Shown here: piece after piece, positions 43,327-50,728 of the stretch
How positions within the stretch are numbered: position 1 is the stretch's first letter
Layout: each line of letters starts with the position of its first letter
NCBI GenBank assembly: GCA_902765485.1
Contig: CACWZZ010000011.1
Location: 1-61,286, forward strand
Direction of reading: 5' to 3'
Source: an uncultured Bacteroidales bacterium
GTDB lineage: Bacteria > Bacteroidota > Bacteroidia > Bacteroidales > Paludibacteraceae
Length of the DNA: 61,286 bases
Notes under the pieces: model-generated
What the model was told of the DNA's origin: nothing
The model's database searches: none
Seen by the model: only the letters and a program-made list of their open reading frames with translations
Translations under genes and position numbers: made by a program

Positions 43327-45625
43327 GCATTGCTTTGGCGGCTTTGCGTCCGTCGGACATAGCGAGGATGACGGTTGCGCCTCCGCGGACTATATCACCT
43401 CCGGCGAAGAGTGTCGGGATAGCGGACTGCATTTGTTCGTTCACAATAATCGTGCCTTTCTTGCCGATCTCCAGTCCTTCCACGGAGGACGGGATGAGCG
43501 GGTTGGGGCTTACACCTACCGCTACGATCACTAAATCGACCGGAATGGTGAGCGTCTTGCCTTCTACGGGGACCGGGCTGCGGCGTCCTGATTCATCGGG
43601 TTCGCCGAGTTCCATCACTTGCAGCACAGCTTCGCAGACACGTCCGTTCTCGTCCGCGTGGTACTCAATCGGGTTATGAAGGGTCATGAACTCGATTCCT
43701 TCCTGCTTGGCATGCTTGACTTCCTCGACACGCGCAGGCATCTCTTCTTCGCTGCGGCGGTAGATGATCATGGCGTGTTCAGCTCCTAATCGTTTCGCCG
43801 TACGAACGGCATCCATGGCGGTGTTACCTCCACCGATGACGGCTACGTTCTTGCCGTACAGCAGCGGTGTGTCGGTCTCCGGGTTCGAAGCGTCCATGAG
43901 GTTCACGCGGGTCAGGTATTCGTTGCAGGAGAGTACGCCGTTCAGGTTCTCTCCGGGTATGTTCATGAATCGCGGCAGACCTGCTCCCGAGCCAACGAAG
44001 ATACCTTTGAAGCCTTGCTCCTCCAGTTCTTTGACAGAGATGGTCTTGCCGATGATGGTGTCGGTGTGGAACTGCACGCCGAGTGCGCGCAGACCGTCGA
44101 TCTCCCGGTCCACGATGGCGTTCGGCAGACGGAACTCCGGAATACCGTATTTGAGCACGCCGCCGATCTCGTGCAGGGCTTCGAACACATGCACCTCGTA
44201 GCCGTATTTGGCTGCATCGCCGGCGAAAGTCAGTCCGGCAGGACCACTACCAACGACCGCCACTTTGGCGCTCGTTGTATTTGAGATTTGACATTTGACA
44301 TTTGAGATTTGGGGCTGCGCATTGGCGTAGTCTGCGACGAAGCGCTCCAGATAGCCGATGGCAACGGCAGGGTGACCCATCTTGAGATGGATACAATGCG
44401 CTTCGCATTGTTTCTCCTGCGGGCAGACACGTCCGCAGACGGCAGGCAGCGACGAGCTCTCTTTGATGATTGCGGCTGCGCCGAGGATGTCGCCTTCTTC
44501 CAGTTTCTTGATGAATCCGGGGATGTGTATGTTGACCGGGCAACCCTGTACGCAGGTGGGGTTCTTGCAGTTGAGGCAGCGGTGGGATTCCGTGATCGCT
44601 TGCTCGAAGGTCAGACCTTGGTTCACCTCCTCGCGCAGGCTCTTCACGCGCACCTCCGGACGCAGCTCCGGCATCTGTACACGCGGGATTGCGACGCGGT
44701 CTTTGGCGGTTCCGGTGAAGGGGCAAACTGCTGTTTCTTCGGCTTTGCGTGGGCTTTGTGTCGGCTTCGACTGTCGGTCAGCCGTCGGGTGACCGTCGGC
44801 GGCGACAGCATTGAGGTAGGTATTTAGTGCCTCGGTTTCTTCGGCTTTGTAGGACTTCATTCGGCTGAGCATTTCGGTCCAATCCACTGCGTGTGCGTCA
44901 AACTCAGGTCCGTCCACGCAGACGAATTTGGTCTTGCCGCCGACTGTTACGCGGCACGCGCCGCACATGCCTGTTCCGTCCACCATGATGGTGTTGAGCG
45001 AAGCTTCGGTGGGGATGTTATATTTGGCGGTGGTGAGGGCAACGAACTTCATCATGATCGCCGGACCGATGGTGATACATTTGTTCACCGGTTCGCGGTT
45101 GATCACTTCTTCTACTCCGACCGTTACGACACCCTGTTTGCCCATGGAGCCGTCGTCGGTCATGACGATCAGTTCGTCGGACCATTGTGCGAGTTCATCC
45201 TTGAGGATGATGAGGTCTTTGTTGCGCGCAGCGAGGACTGTGATGACCTTATTGCCAGCTTTCTTGAGTGCTTCGGCAATAGGCAGCATCGGAGCAGCTC
45301 CCACGCCTCCGCACGCACACACGACCGTTCCGTATTTCTCTATGCGCGTAGCGCGTCCGAGCGGACCTACGATGTCGTGCAGGCACTCGCCCGGCTCCAT
45401 CGCCAGCAGTTTATGGGTGGAGGCACCTACTTGTTGTACGACCAGCGTGATTGTGCCTTTCTCTATGTCTGCTCCGGCGATGGTCAGGGGCACACGTTCG
45501 GATTTGTCGTCCACACGAATGATCACAAAATGTCCGGCTCTACGGCTACGTGCAATGAGCGGAGCTTCGACGATGAGCTCCGCTACATTGGCTGAGAAAA
45601 ATCTCTTGGAGAGAATTTTATTCAT
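43310..45625 (-). CDS. NfnA/NfnB-like fused flavin oxidoreductase (glutamate synthase beta-subunit type)
   Basis: 771 residues. The N-terminal 260 residues are a ferredoxin-NADP+ reductase-like module of the DHODH-B/NfnA kind (RVPLTIAGADIEKGTI, GPLGRATRI, CACGGVGAAPMLPI, and a CGACRVTVGG..FVCVDGPEFD cluster site). The C-terminal 480 residues are a GltD/NfnB-like module with 4Fe-4S cysteines (CLNCKNPTCVQGCPVNI, CGRVCPQEKQCEAHC), an FAD site (VAVVGSGPAGLTFAG) and an NADP site (VAVIGGGNTAMD). The fusion is known in Bacteroidota and is used for NAD/NADP/ferredoxin electron exchange or glutamate synthesis. A CAAATGT-type repeat gives PQISNVKCQISNTT just before the FAD site. Confidence 0.88.
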   Translation of the reverse strand: MNKILSKRFFSANVAELIVEAPLIARSRRAGHFVIIRVDDKSERVPLTIAGADIEKGTITLVVQQVGASTHKLLAMEPGECLHDIVGPLGRATRIEKYGTVVCACGGVGAAPMLPIAEALKKAGNKVITVLAARNKDLIILKDELAQWSDELIVMTDDGSMGKQGVVTVGVEEVINREPVNKCITIGPAIMMKFVALTTAKYNIPTEASLNTIMVDGTGMCGACRVTVGGKTKFVCVDGPEFDAHAVDWTEMLSRMKSYKAEETEALNTYLNAVAADGHPTADRQSKPTQSPRKAEETAVCPFTGTAKDRVAIPRVQMPELRPEVRVKSLREEVNQGLTFEQAITESHRCLNCKNPTCVQGCPVNIHIPGFIKKLEEGDILGAAAIIKESSSLPAVCGRVCPQEKQCEAHCIHLKMGHPAVAIGYLERFVADYANAQPQISNVKCQISNTTSAKVAVVGSGPAGLTFAGDAAKYGYEVHVFEALHEIGGVLKYGIPEFRLPNAIVDREIDGLRALGVQFHTDTIIGKTISVKELEEQGFKGIFVGSGAGLPRFMNIPGENLNGVLSCNEYLTRVNLMDASNPETDTPLLYGKNVAVIGGGNTAMDAVRTAKRLGAEHAMIIYRRSEEEMPARVEEVKHAKQEGIEFMTLHNPIEYHADENGRVCEAVLQVMELGEPDESGRRSPVPVEGKTLTIPVDLVIVAVGVSPNPLIPSSVEGLEIGKKGTIIVNEQMQSAIPTLFAGGDIVRGGATVILAMSDGRKAAKAMHEYLS
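44275..44316 (-). repeat. In-frame TTTGAGA/TTTGACA heptamer repeat in the NfnAB-like gene
   Basis: Five degenerate heptamers, read as PQISNVKCQISNTT between the cysteine cluster domain and the FAD domain. Confidence 0.85.
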
Positions 45626-45628
45626 TAT

Positions 45629-46507
45629 TTAGAAATATTTGGTTTCTTTACCTACGATAGAGGACAGTAAGTTGTTTGCGAGACGCGAAGCGCCAAAACG
45701 GAAGGATTCGTTGTTGAGCCACTCTTCGCCGAGGATCTCTTTGACGAGGGTGAAATGCTGTACGGCTTCGTCGGTGGTGGAAACGCCACCTGCGGGTTTG
45801 TAGCCCATCTTGACGCCCGTTTTCTCGCGCCAAGCCTTAATCGCGTGGCACATAACGAAGGTAGCCTCCGGCGTAGCGTTGACAGCGATCTTTCCGGTCG
45901 AGGTTTTGATGAAATCGCAGCCTGCAGCCATGGAGAGAATGGACGCTTTCCAGATGTTTTCTGCGGTTTTGAGCAGACCTGTCTCCAGAATCACCTTGAG
46001 GTGCTTGTCTCCGCAGACCGCTTTCAGTTCGCTGATCTCGTCGAAGCACTCCTGGTAGTTACCCTCGAGGAATTTGCCAACGGAGAGCACGATGTCGATC
46101 TCGGTTGCGCCGGCTTTGAGCGCCATCGCGGTCTCTGCCACTTTGACTTCAAGGAAAGTCTGCGAAGCAGGGAAACCGCCGCTGACGCAGGCAATGTTGA
46201 ATTTCGGGTCCTTCAGCGCTTTGCGCACATGCTCCGCCATCGCGGGATAAACGCAGATCGCGGCTACGTTCGGAATACCCGGAAAATCTTGCTCGAAGTT
46301 ATTGACCGCGTTCGCCATCTTCTCCACTTTGGCGATCGTATCGTCGGCAGAGAGGGTGGTGTAGTCAATCTGGTGGAGGCACTCTTTCCATACCTCGACG
46401 TTGTTGTTCTCAGCGAAGTGTTTTTCTTCGATTTCAGCTACCTGAGCCTTCACTTGCTCATCGGTAAACGGGCAGGGATACTGCGCAAATAATTCTTCAA
46501 AGTTCAT
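45629..46507 (-). CDS. deoC: Deoxyribose-phosphate aldolase
   Basis: 292 residues of the class I aldolase family: ICVYPAMAEHVRKAL, VSGGFPASQTFLEVKVAE, EIDIVLSVGKFLEG, LKVILETGLL with the Schiff-base lysine in FIKTSTGKI, and KPAGGVSTTDEA. It splits 2-deoxyribose 5-phosphate to acetaldehyde and glyceraldehyde 3-phosphate. The N-terminal extension of about 50 residues is usual for the larger Bacteroidales form. It lies three bases upstream of the NfnAB-like gene start. Confidence 0.95.
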   Translation of the reverse strand: MNFEELFAQYPCPFTDEQVKAQVAEIEEKHFAENNNVEVWKECLHQIDYTTLSADDTIAKVEKMANAVNNFEQDFPGIPNVAAICVYPAMAEHVRKALKDPKFNIACVSGGFPASQTFLEVKVAETAMALKAGATEIDIVLSVGKFLEGNYQECFDEISELKAVCGDKHLKVILETGLLKTAENIWKASILSMAAGCDFIKTSTGKIAVNATPEATFVMCHAIKAWREKTGVKMGYKPAGGVSTTDEAVQHFTLVKEILGEEWLNNESFRFGASRLANNLLSSIVGKETKYF

Positions 46508-46546
46508 AATGATATTTACAATTTAAGTATTTACAATTTACAATTT
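46507..46546 (-). repeat. TTTACAAT-type repeat between psd and deoC
   Basis: Three to four units of ATTTACAATTT, period 7 to 8, covering the gap and the end of psd. Confidence 0.65.
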
Positions 46547-47218
46547 TTCATCGTTGAGGCGACCGATGATGGTTTCGTTTCCGCGGACGTGTTCGCCTAC
46601 GGCGACGAACATCTCGGTGTCGAGCGGCAGGTACATGTCCACGCGGCTACCTAATTTAATGAAACCGAGGTGGGTGTTCCGGTGCGCCTGGTGTCCGGGT
46701 TTGGCGTAGGTGACGATGCGTCGCGCCATCGCTCCGGCTATCTGGCGAACGGCAATCTGCACTTTGTTCGGCGTTTCGATCACCACGAGCGAACGCTCGT
46801 TCTCCTTGCTCGATTTGGGTAACCATGCTCCTTTGTGGTGTCCTTTCTGGTGCTCGGAAACGAGGATGTTTCCTTCGATGGGGTACCAGTTCGCATGGAC
46901 GTTGAAGGGCGACATGAAGATCGATACCTGCAGTCTCTTCTCGTGGAAATACTCGTCCTCCTCCGTTGGTTCGACTACGACCACGCGTCCGTCCGCAGGT
47001 GCGATGATGAAGTTCGGATCGTCGATCTCCAGCACGCGAACGGGGTTGCGGAAGAAATAAGTGACAAACACCAGCAGCGTAGCGGTTAGGATCAGCGTGA
47101 CGGCAAAGACCCAATGCGGCTGCACAAACAGATAAATCGGTACGTTGATGATAAAAAGCAGCAGGACAGTGCCGCAAATCAGATTGCGTCCCTCTCGGTG
47201 TATTTTAAATTTTTTCAT
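46538..47218 (-). CDS. psd: Phosphatidylserine decarboxylase
   Basis: About 226 residues from ATG 47218 (MKKFKIHREGR); the longer frame starting at 47299 overlaps the upstream gene and lacks support. Two membrane segments lie near the N-terminus (LICGTVLLLFIINVPIYLF, WVFAVTLILTATLLVFVTYFF), then IIAPADGRVV, IFMSPFNVHANWYPIEG and the self-cleavage site LGFIKLGSRVDMYLP, where the GS serine becomes the pyruvoyl group. It makes phosphatidylethanolamine. It is the short PSD-A type. No pssA follows; deoC does. Confidence 0.93.
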   Translation of the reverse strand: MKKFKIHREGRNLICGTVLLLFIINVPIYLFVQPHWVFAVTLILTATLLVFVTYFFRNPVRVLEIDDPNFIIAPADGRVVVVEPTEEDEYFHEKRLQVSIFMSPFNVHANWYPIEGNILVSEHQKGHHKGAWLPKSSKENERSLVVIETPNKVQIAVRQIAGAMARRIVTYAKPGHQAHRNTHLGFIKLGSRVDMYLPLDTEMFVAVGEHVRGNETIIGRLNDEKL

Positions 47219-47222
47219 TGTA

Positions 47223-47654
47223 TTATGTCCATTGTGCATAGGGGAATTGCGCCAGCATTTCGGCTGCTTGGTCCAAACCTTCTTGCAGTTTCTTCTCAAT
47301 CATAAACTTAAACATCATGGGGATGTCGGCTTTGACGGTCAGTTTGATTCGTGTGTCGGTCGGGTTTACCTCTTTCAGCTGGATCCAGAAATTCGCATCC
47401 ATCGGTATTCCTTCCGCGCCGAATTTGATGGTGTCGTTCTCAATCCGATCGACGATGGCGATGGATATTTTCTGCGCCAAGCCATCTACTTTCATCCGCA
47501 CGCGGTCGGGGGTGATGTCCATCTCCTGGATCTTGTCCTGCGGGATCAAATCGCGCACGCGTTCCAGATTCTCCAAATTGCTTAGTACCCGGTAAATGTC
47601 CGCTGCCGGACAGGGAGCAGAAGTGATCTTACTTTCGTATTTCGATTCGCTCAT
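47223..47654 (-). CDS. SRPBCC (polyketide cyclase/START-like) family protein
   Basis: 143 residues with the SRPBCC pattern: an N-terminal strand followed by a helix (YESKITSAPCPAADIYRVLSNLENLERV), mid strands (VRMKVDGLAQKISIAIVDRIENDTIKFGAEG, FWIQLKEVNPTDTRIKLTV) and a long C-terminal helix (FMIEKKLQEGLDQAAEMLAQF). Ligand unknown. It overlaps the upstream lipoprotein gene by four bases and precedes psd by four bases. Confidence 0.8.
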   Translation of the reverse strand: MSESKYESKITSAPCPAADIYRVLSNLENLERVRDLIPQDKIQEMDITPDRVRMKVDGLAQKISIAIVDRIENDTIKFGAEGIPMDANFWIQLKEVNPTDTRIKLTVKADIPMMFKFMIEKKLQEGLDQAAEMLAQFPYAQWT

Positions 47655-48136
47655 GGTGTTAATCGTTTTTGGTATTTTTGTATTTCAAATGAGGTTTTCC
47701 CTATTCTGAGTTCCAGTTCATGGATGTCGCGAATGACGATCTGCAGGTGCTCGGCTACGGCAAAAGCTCCTTCGTCCTTTCTCCTCTCATTCTCATCCTC
47801 GATCCTTTTTCCGTCCCGATAGACCAAGATCTCTTTGCCGTCGTCGCGCACAAGGATCCTTCTTCCTTTGATCTTCAGTTTTCCGTCCTTCACGACGTAG
47901 AAACCGTGGTCCTGGTATTTCTCGTTGCGCTCGTAGCGGAAATCGTTCATCAGGCTGTCGGCAAGTGGCAGGAGGCTGTCCAGCTGGCTCTGGTAGAACG
48001 CCATGCTGCGCACCTGTTCCTCCAGCCGGATACTGTCCTGCGCATGTTTCTCCGCGCGGTATTGCTCAACGCGCGAAGGTCTGTTGCACGCCGTAAGAGC
48101 GAGACCGATTAGTATGATCCAAAGCCACTTTTTCAT
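47651..48136 (-). CDS. Small lipoprotein, unknown function
   Basis: About 161 residues from ATG 48136 (MKKWLWIILIGLALTAC, lipobox Cys 17). The longer frame from 48181 crosses the promoter and is rejected. The mature part is charged and mainly helical, with a coiled-coil-like start (QYRAEKHAQDSIRLEEQVRS) and a short strand region (GFYVVKDGKLKIKGRRILV). I do not recognise a family. First gene after the promoter at 48145-48175, so its message should be nearly leaderless; it probably heads a long operon to dacB-birA-rfbB. Confidence 0.75.
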   Translation of the reverse strand: MKKWLWIILIGLALTACNRPSRVEQYRAEKHAQDSIRLEEQVRSMAFYQSQLDSLLPLADSLMNDFRYERNEKYQDHGFYVVKDGKLKIKGRRILVRDDGKEILVYRDGKRIEDENERRKDEGAFAVAEHLQIVIRDIHELELRIGKTSFEIQKYQKRLTP

Positions 48137-48144
48137 TTCGGCTG

Positions 48145-48175
48145 CAAAGGTACAAAAAAAAAACAACATATGCAA
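48145..48175 (-). promoter_or_regulatory. Promoter of the lipoprotein-psd-deoC operon, near-leaderless
   Basis: Minus strand: TACCTTTG at 48152-48145, 20-bp spacer, TTG at 48175-48173. The lipoprotein ATG begins eight bases downstream of the -7 box. Confidence 0.85.
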
Positions 48176-48216
48176 GTGCATAGGAAGAAATTTCTTTTTT
48201 TTCTGATTTCTGACGG

Positions 48217-49047
48217 CTATCTAATCCGCCAAGCGACTCCCAATCCCAGATACACGTCGTTTTTCGGACCGCGGAGGATAGGCTCGGTGTGATAGCAGTT
48301 GAATCCGGAATACAGGTCTAATTGCACTCGCGGATGAACGAGATAGGTCACTCCGAAATCCAGATAGACCATGTGCACCGTGCTGTAACCCAATACCGCC
48401 GGGTCGAGGTCGCAGTCGAAAGAATTGTAGTTTTCGACGAAGAGACCTAATTTGTCCGTCGGCATGAAATTGAGACTCAGCGAAGCGAAGAAATCCGGCA
48501 TCGGAGCCCATTCGACCCAATACGCGCCGAAATCGTAACTGATGGAGAACCAATTGGTTATTTCGTTCTCAAAGAGCAAGTCTATGTCTCCCGCAATAGG
48601 CATTCTTTTTGCCATTTCGGAGGTGAGCGGCAGACCTATTTCCGCCATCAGGCTGATTTTCGGGATCCACTTCAGCCTCCGTTCGTCGGACCCTTCCCAG
48701 AGCAGGATTTTGGAGCCTATATACAGCGGAGTTGGGGCGTAGAACTGTCTATCGGGTAGTGAGATCGTGTCTGAGTGGTCGAATAAACCCAGCGCTCCGG
48801 CGTACTCCATCCGAAGTTCGGCGCGTTTGTCCAAGCCGAAGCGGAAGGTGGTAGCGGGCAGGGTGATGGCGTGCAAGCCCAAGTAGTGTTGCGCTTCAAA
48901 GCCTGTTTCCCATTGGATTACACCGCGTTCTAGAACGGTCGGACCTGTTCCTGCGCCCGGGCGATCGGGTTCTACTTCGGCAGGAGTGGCGACATACGAA
49001 ACTTCCTCTGCCACTATTGCTAATGGCAGAAGAAGCGATAAGATCAC
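48217..49047 (-). CDS. Outer membrane barrel of the phenol-MetA/transporter type
   Basis: 276 residues from a GTG start (49047), signal-like N-terminus (ILSLLLPLAIVAEE). EVEPDRPGAGTGPTVLERGVIQWETGFE is the signature of the small transporter group related to MetA of phenol degradation. The remaining residues alternate strands and loops (FRFGLDKRAELRMEYAGAL, LFENEITNWFSISYDFGAYW) and end with YLGLGVAWRIR. Probably an outer membrane pore of unknown substrate. It lies 17 bp downstream of a Spy-like gene. Confidence 0.75.
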   Translation of the reverse strand: MILSLLLPLAIVAEEVSYVATPAEVEPDRPGAGTGPTVLERGVIQWETGFEAQHYLGLHAITLPATTFRFGLDKRAELRMEYAGALGLFDHSDTISLPDRQFYAPTPLYIGSKILLWEGSDERRLKWIPKISLMAEIGLPLTSEMAKRMPIAGDIDLLFENEITNWFSISYDFGAYWVEWAPMPDFFASLSLNFMPTDKLGLFVENYNSFDCDLDPAVLGYSTVHMVYLDFGVTYLVHPRVQLDLYSGFNCYHTEPILRGPKNDVYLGLGVAWRIR

Positions 49048-49064
49048 TATGTGAAATCGAGGGT

Positions 49065-49493
49065 TTATTGCTGCTGCTCTTTTTTCTCTTTGTGCTCTTT
49101 GTGCTTGGGCCCTTCGCCCTTGAGTTCGCCTTTATGCTTAGGTCCTTCACCCTTCTTCATGAGTTCGCCTTTGTGTTTGGGTCCGTGGTAACGGAGGACG
49201 GCTTTCACTTGACGCTCGTTGAGTTCCTTGGCGAACTTGCCTTCAAACTCCTTGTACAGTTTGGCTTTTGCTGCGGCAAACTCGCGGTAGGTAACAGCGA
49301 ACTTAGCGGCTTGTTCTTCACTCAGGTAGAGTTCTTCGCTCAATACCTTGATATCCTGCTCAATGCGTTGTTCAGGCGTGAGTTTGCACTCTTTCTTTTC
49401 TTTCTTGCACTCTGCCTTTTCGGCTTTGGCTTCCTGAGCACTCAGGTTGATGGCTACGATGGCGCTGATCGCCAGAATCATAATCTTTTTCAT
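49065..49493 (-). CDS. Small periplasmic helical protein (Spy/CpxP-like, DUF4890-type)
   Basis: 142 residues: signal peptide (MKKIMILAISAIVAINLSAQ), then a charged helical region with LTPEQRIEQDIKVLSEELYLSEEQAAKFAVTYREF, resembling the helical LTxxQ repeats of Spy/CpxP stress chaperones and the DUF4890 group. The C-terminal 40 residues repeat (GPKHKGEL, GEGPKHK), a His/Lys-rich tail that might bind metal. Function unknown. No consensus promoter is seen upstream. It shares an operon with the barrel gene 17 bp downstream. Confidence 0.7.
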   Translation of the reverse strand: MKKIMILAISAIVAINLSAQEAKAEKAECKKEKKECKLTPEQRIEQDIKVLSEELYLSEEQAAKFAVTYREFAAAKAKLYKEFEGKFAKELNERQVKAVLRYHGPKHKGELMKKGEGPKHKGELKGEGPKHKEHKEKKEQQQ

Positions 49494-49581
49494 AACGCTT
49501 AATTTTTAAATTTTCAATGTTATTTTGTGAGCTCACAGCGATCGTTGCAAATACCGTGCCAAACTTTTTTAGGGATTTGGG

Positions 49582-50640
49582 TTATTCAAACGTAAATTCT
49601 GTTTTCTCGACGCCGTCGCCGTAGATGGTCTTGAAGTCGTCGTGCATGGAGATCACTATATAGCCTGCCTCGCGCCACTGTTCACCGAGTTGGAGGGCTT
49701 TCGCACGGTTGGCGTGGTCGCGTGCATCGTCGTCGGCAATGAGCATGAAAGCAAGCGTTTTGTGGTTCGTGTTGCCCAAGCAATAGTTATGCATGGCGCA
49801 GTCTCCTCCGCTGTTACCGAACGAGAGGACAGGCACTTTGCCTATCTCCTGGGCGATCTGGAGCACTTTGTTGGTCTTGAGGTTCTTGATGATCAGTTCG
49901 TCCGTGCGGACGATGTCTTCCTCTTTGCCCATGGTGTAGTTGACGCCGGCTTCGGTACCCTGCGAGGTTGATTGCAGGCGCACGTCCATGCCTATGACGC
50001 GGTTGGGCGCGATGCCGAGGCTCTCCGTCAGGGCGCGGCAGATGAAGCGGTCAGAGCCGGAGACGACATAATAGGTGAAGCCGTTCGCTTCCAGATACTT
50101 GAACACTTCTAGCATGGGCTTGTAGAAACTCTGGGCATAGGTCATGCCTGTAAAGCCGTTTGCGGGCGTGGCGGCGTAGGTCTTGACATAGCGGTCGAAC
50201 TCGGCGAGCGTCATACCCGAGTAGGCTTTGGCGGCGGCATAGGCATGCTTCATGTCGAAGTGGTCCGGCAGTTTGGCGCCGAGGCGCACGAAGTCGCGTA
50301 TCTCCTGCGCCGTCTGACACACATCCTCCGGCGCTTTGGCACTATAAGCCGTGTCGTCTAACACGCGGTATTCCAGCAGGTTATACTCGAAATAAGTGGG
50401 GTACAGCTCGCCAACAAACGTGCCGTCCATGTCGAAGGTGGCGATGCGGTCCGCCGGTTCGATGTAATTGGGTGAACCCGGGTTCGTCACATCCGTCACG
50501 TACTCTTGCAAAGCGGTGAGCGCTTCGCAGTCGTTCCAGAGGGTGAAATAGTTCTTCGGCTGCGCCGGTTCGTTGGAGTTACAACCCACGAAAACACAAA
50601 GGATCAGGGTGTACAATACAATGACTAAGTTCTTTTTCAT
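49582..50640 (-). CDS. HAD-superfamily phosphatase lipoprotein
   Basis: About 352 residues from ATG 50640 (MKKNLVIVLYTLILCVFVGC, lipobox Cys 20). The longer frame starting at 50670 overlaps the -7 box and is rejected. Catalytic HAD motifs: IATFDMDGTFVG (motif I, two Asp), TYYVVSGSDRFIC (motif II Ser) and VLSFGNSGGDCAMHNY (motif IV-like), with a helical cap between. Probably a periplasmic phosphatase anchored to a membrane; substrate unknown. It has its own promoter at 50668-50698, fused to the terminator of the preceding S41 gene. Confidence 0.85.
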   Translation of the reverse strand: MKKNLVIVLYTLILCVFVGCNSNEPAQPKNYFTLWNDCEALTALQEYVTDVTNPGSPNYIEPADRIATFDMDGTFVGELYPTYFEYNLLEYRVLDDTAYSAKAPEDVCQTAQEIRDFVRLGAKLPDHFDMKHAYAAAKAYSGMTLAEFDRYVKTYAATPANGFTGMTYAQSFYKPMLEVFKYLEANGFTYYVVSGSDRFICRALTESLGIAPNRVIGMDVRLQSTSQGTEAGVNYTMGKEEDIVRTDELIIKNLKTNKVLQIAQEIGKVPVLSFGNSGGDCAMHNYCLGNTNHKTLAFMLIADDDARDHANRAKALQLGEQWREAGYIVISMHDDFKTIYGDGVEKTEFTFE

Positions 50641-50667
50641 TTTTCTATAGAAAATTAAAATTGCGTG

Positions 50668-50698
50668 CAAAAGTACAACTTTTTTCCGAAATATGCAA
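50668..50698 (-). promoter_or_regulatory. Promoter of the HAD lipoprotein gene
   Basis: Minus strand: TACTTTTG at 50675-50668, 20-bp spacer with an A run, TTG at 50698-50696. The -33 TTG is the last part of the terminator T run. Confidence 0.85.
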
Positions 50699-50728
50699 AA
50701 AAAATCGCCCCGAAGGACGATTTTTTAT
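50697..50728 (-). terminator. Terminator of the S41 peptidase gene
   Basis: Minus strand: AAAAATCG-TCC, TTC loop, GG-GCGATTTTT with a T run, overlapping the peptidase stop codon and merging with the next promoter. Confidence 0.8.

Noticed and set aside
47219-47299. Longer psd start at 47299
   Set aside because: The extra 27 residues overlap the preceding gene and are not like PSD; MKKFKIHREGR at 47218 is the natural start.
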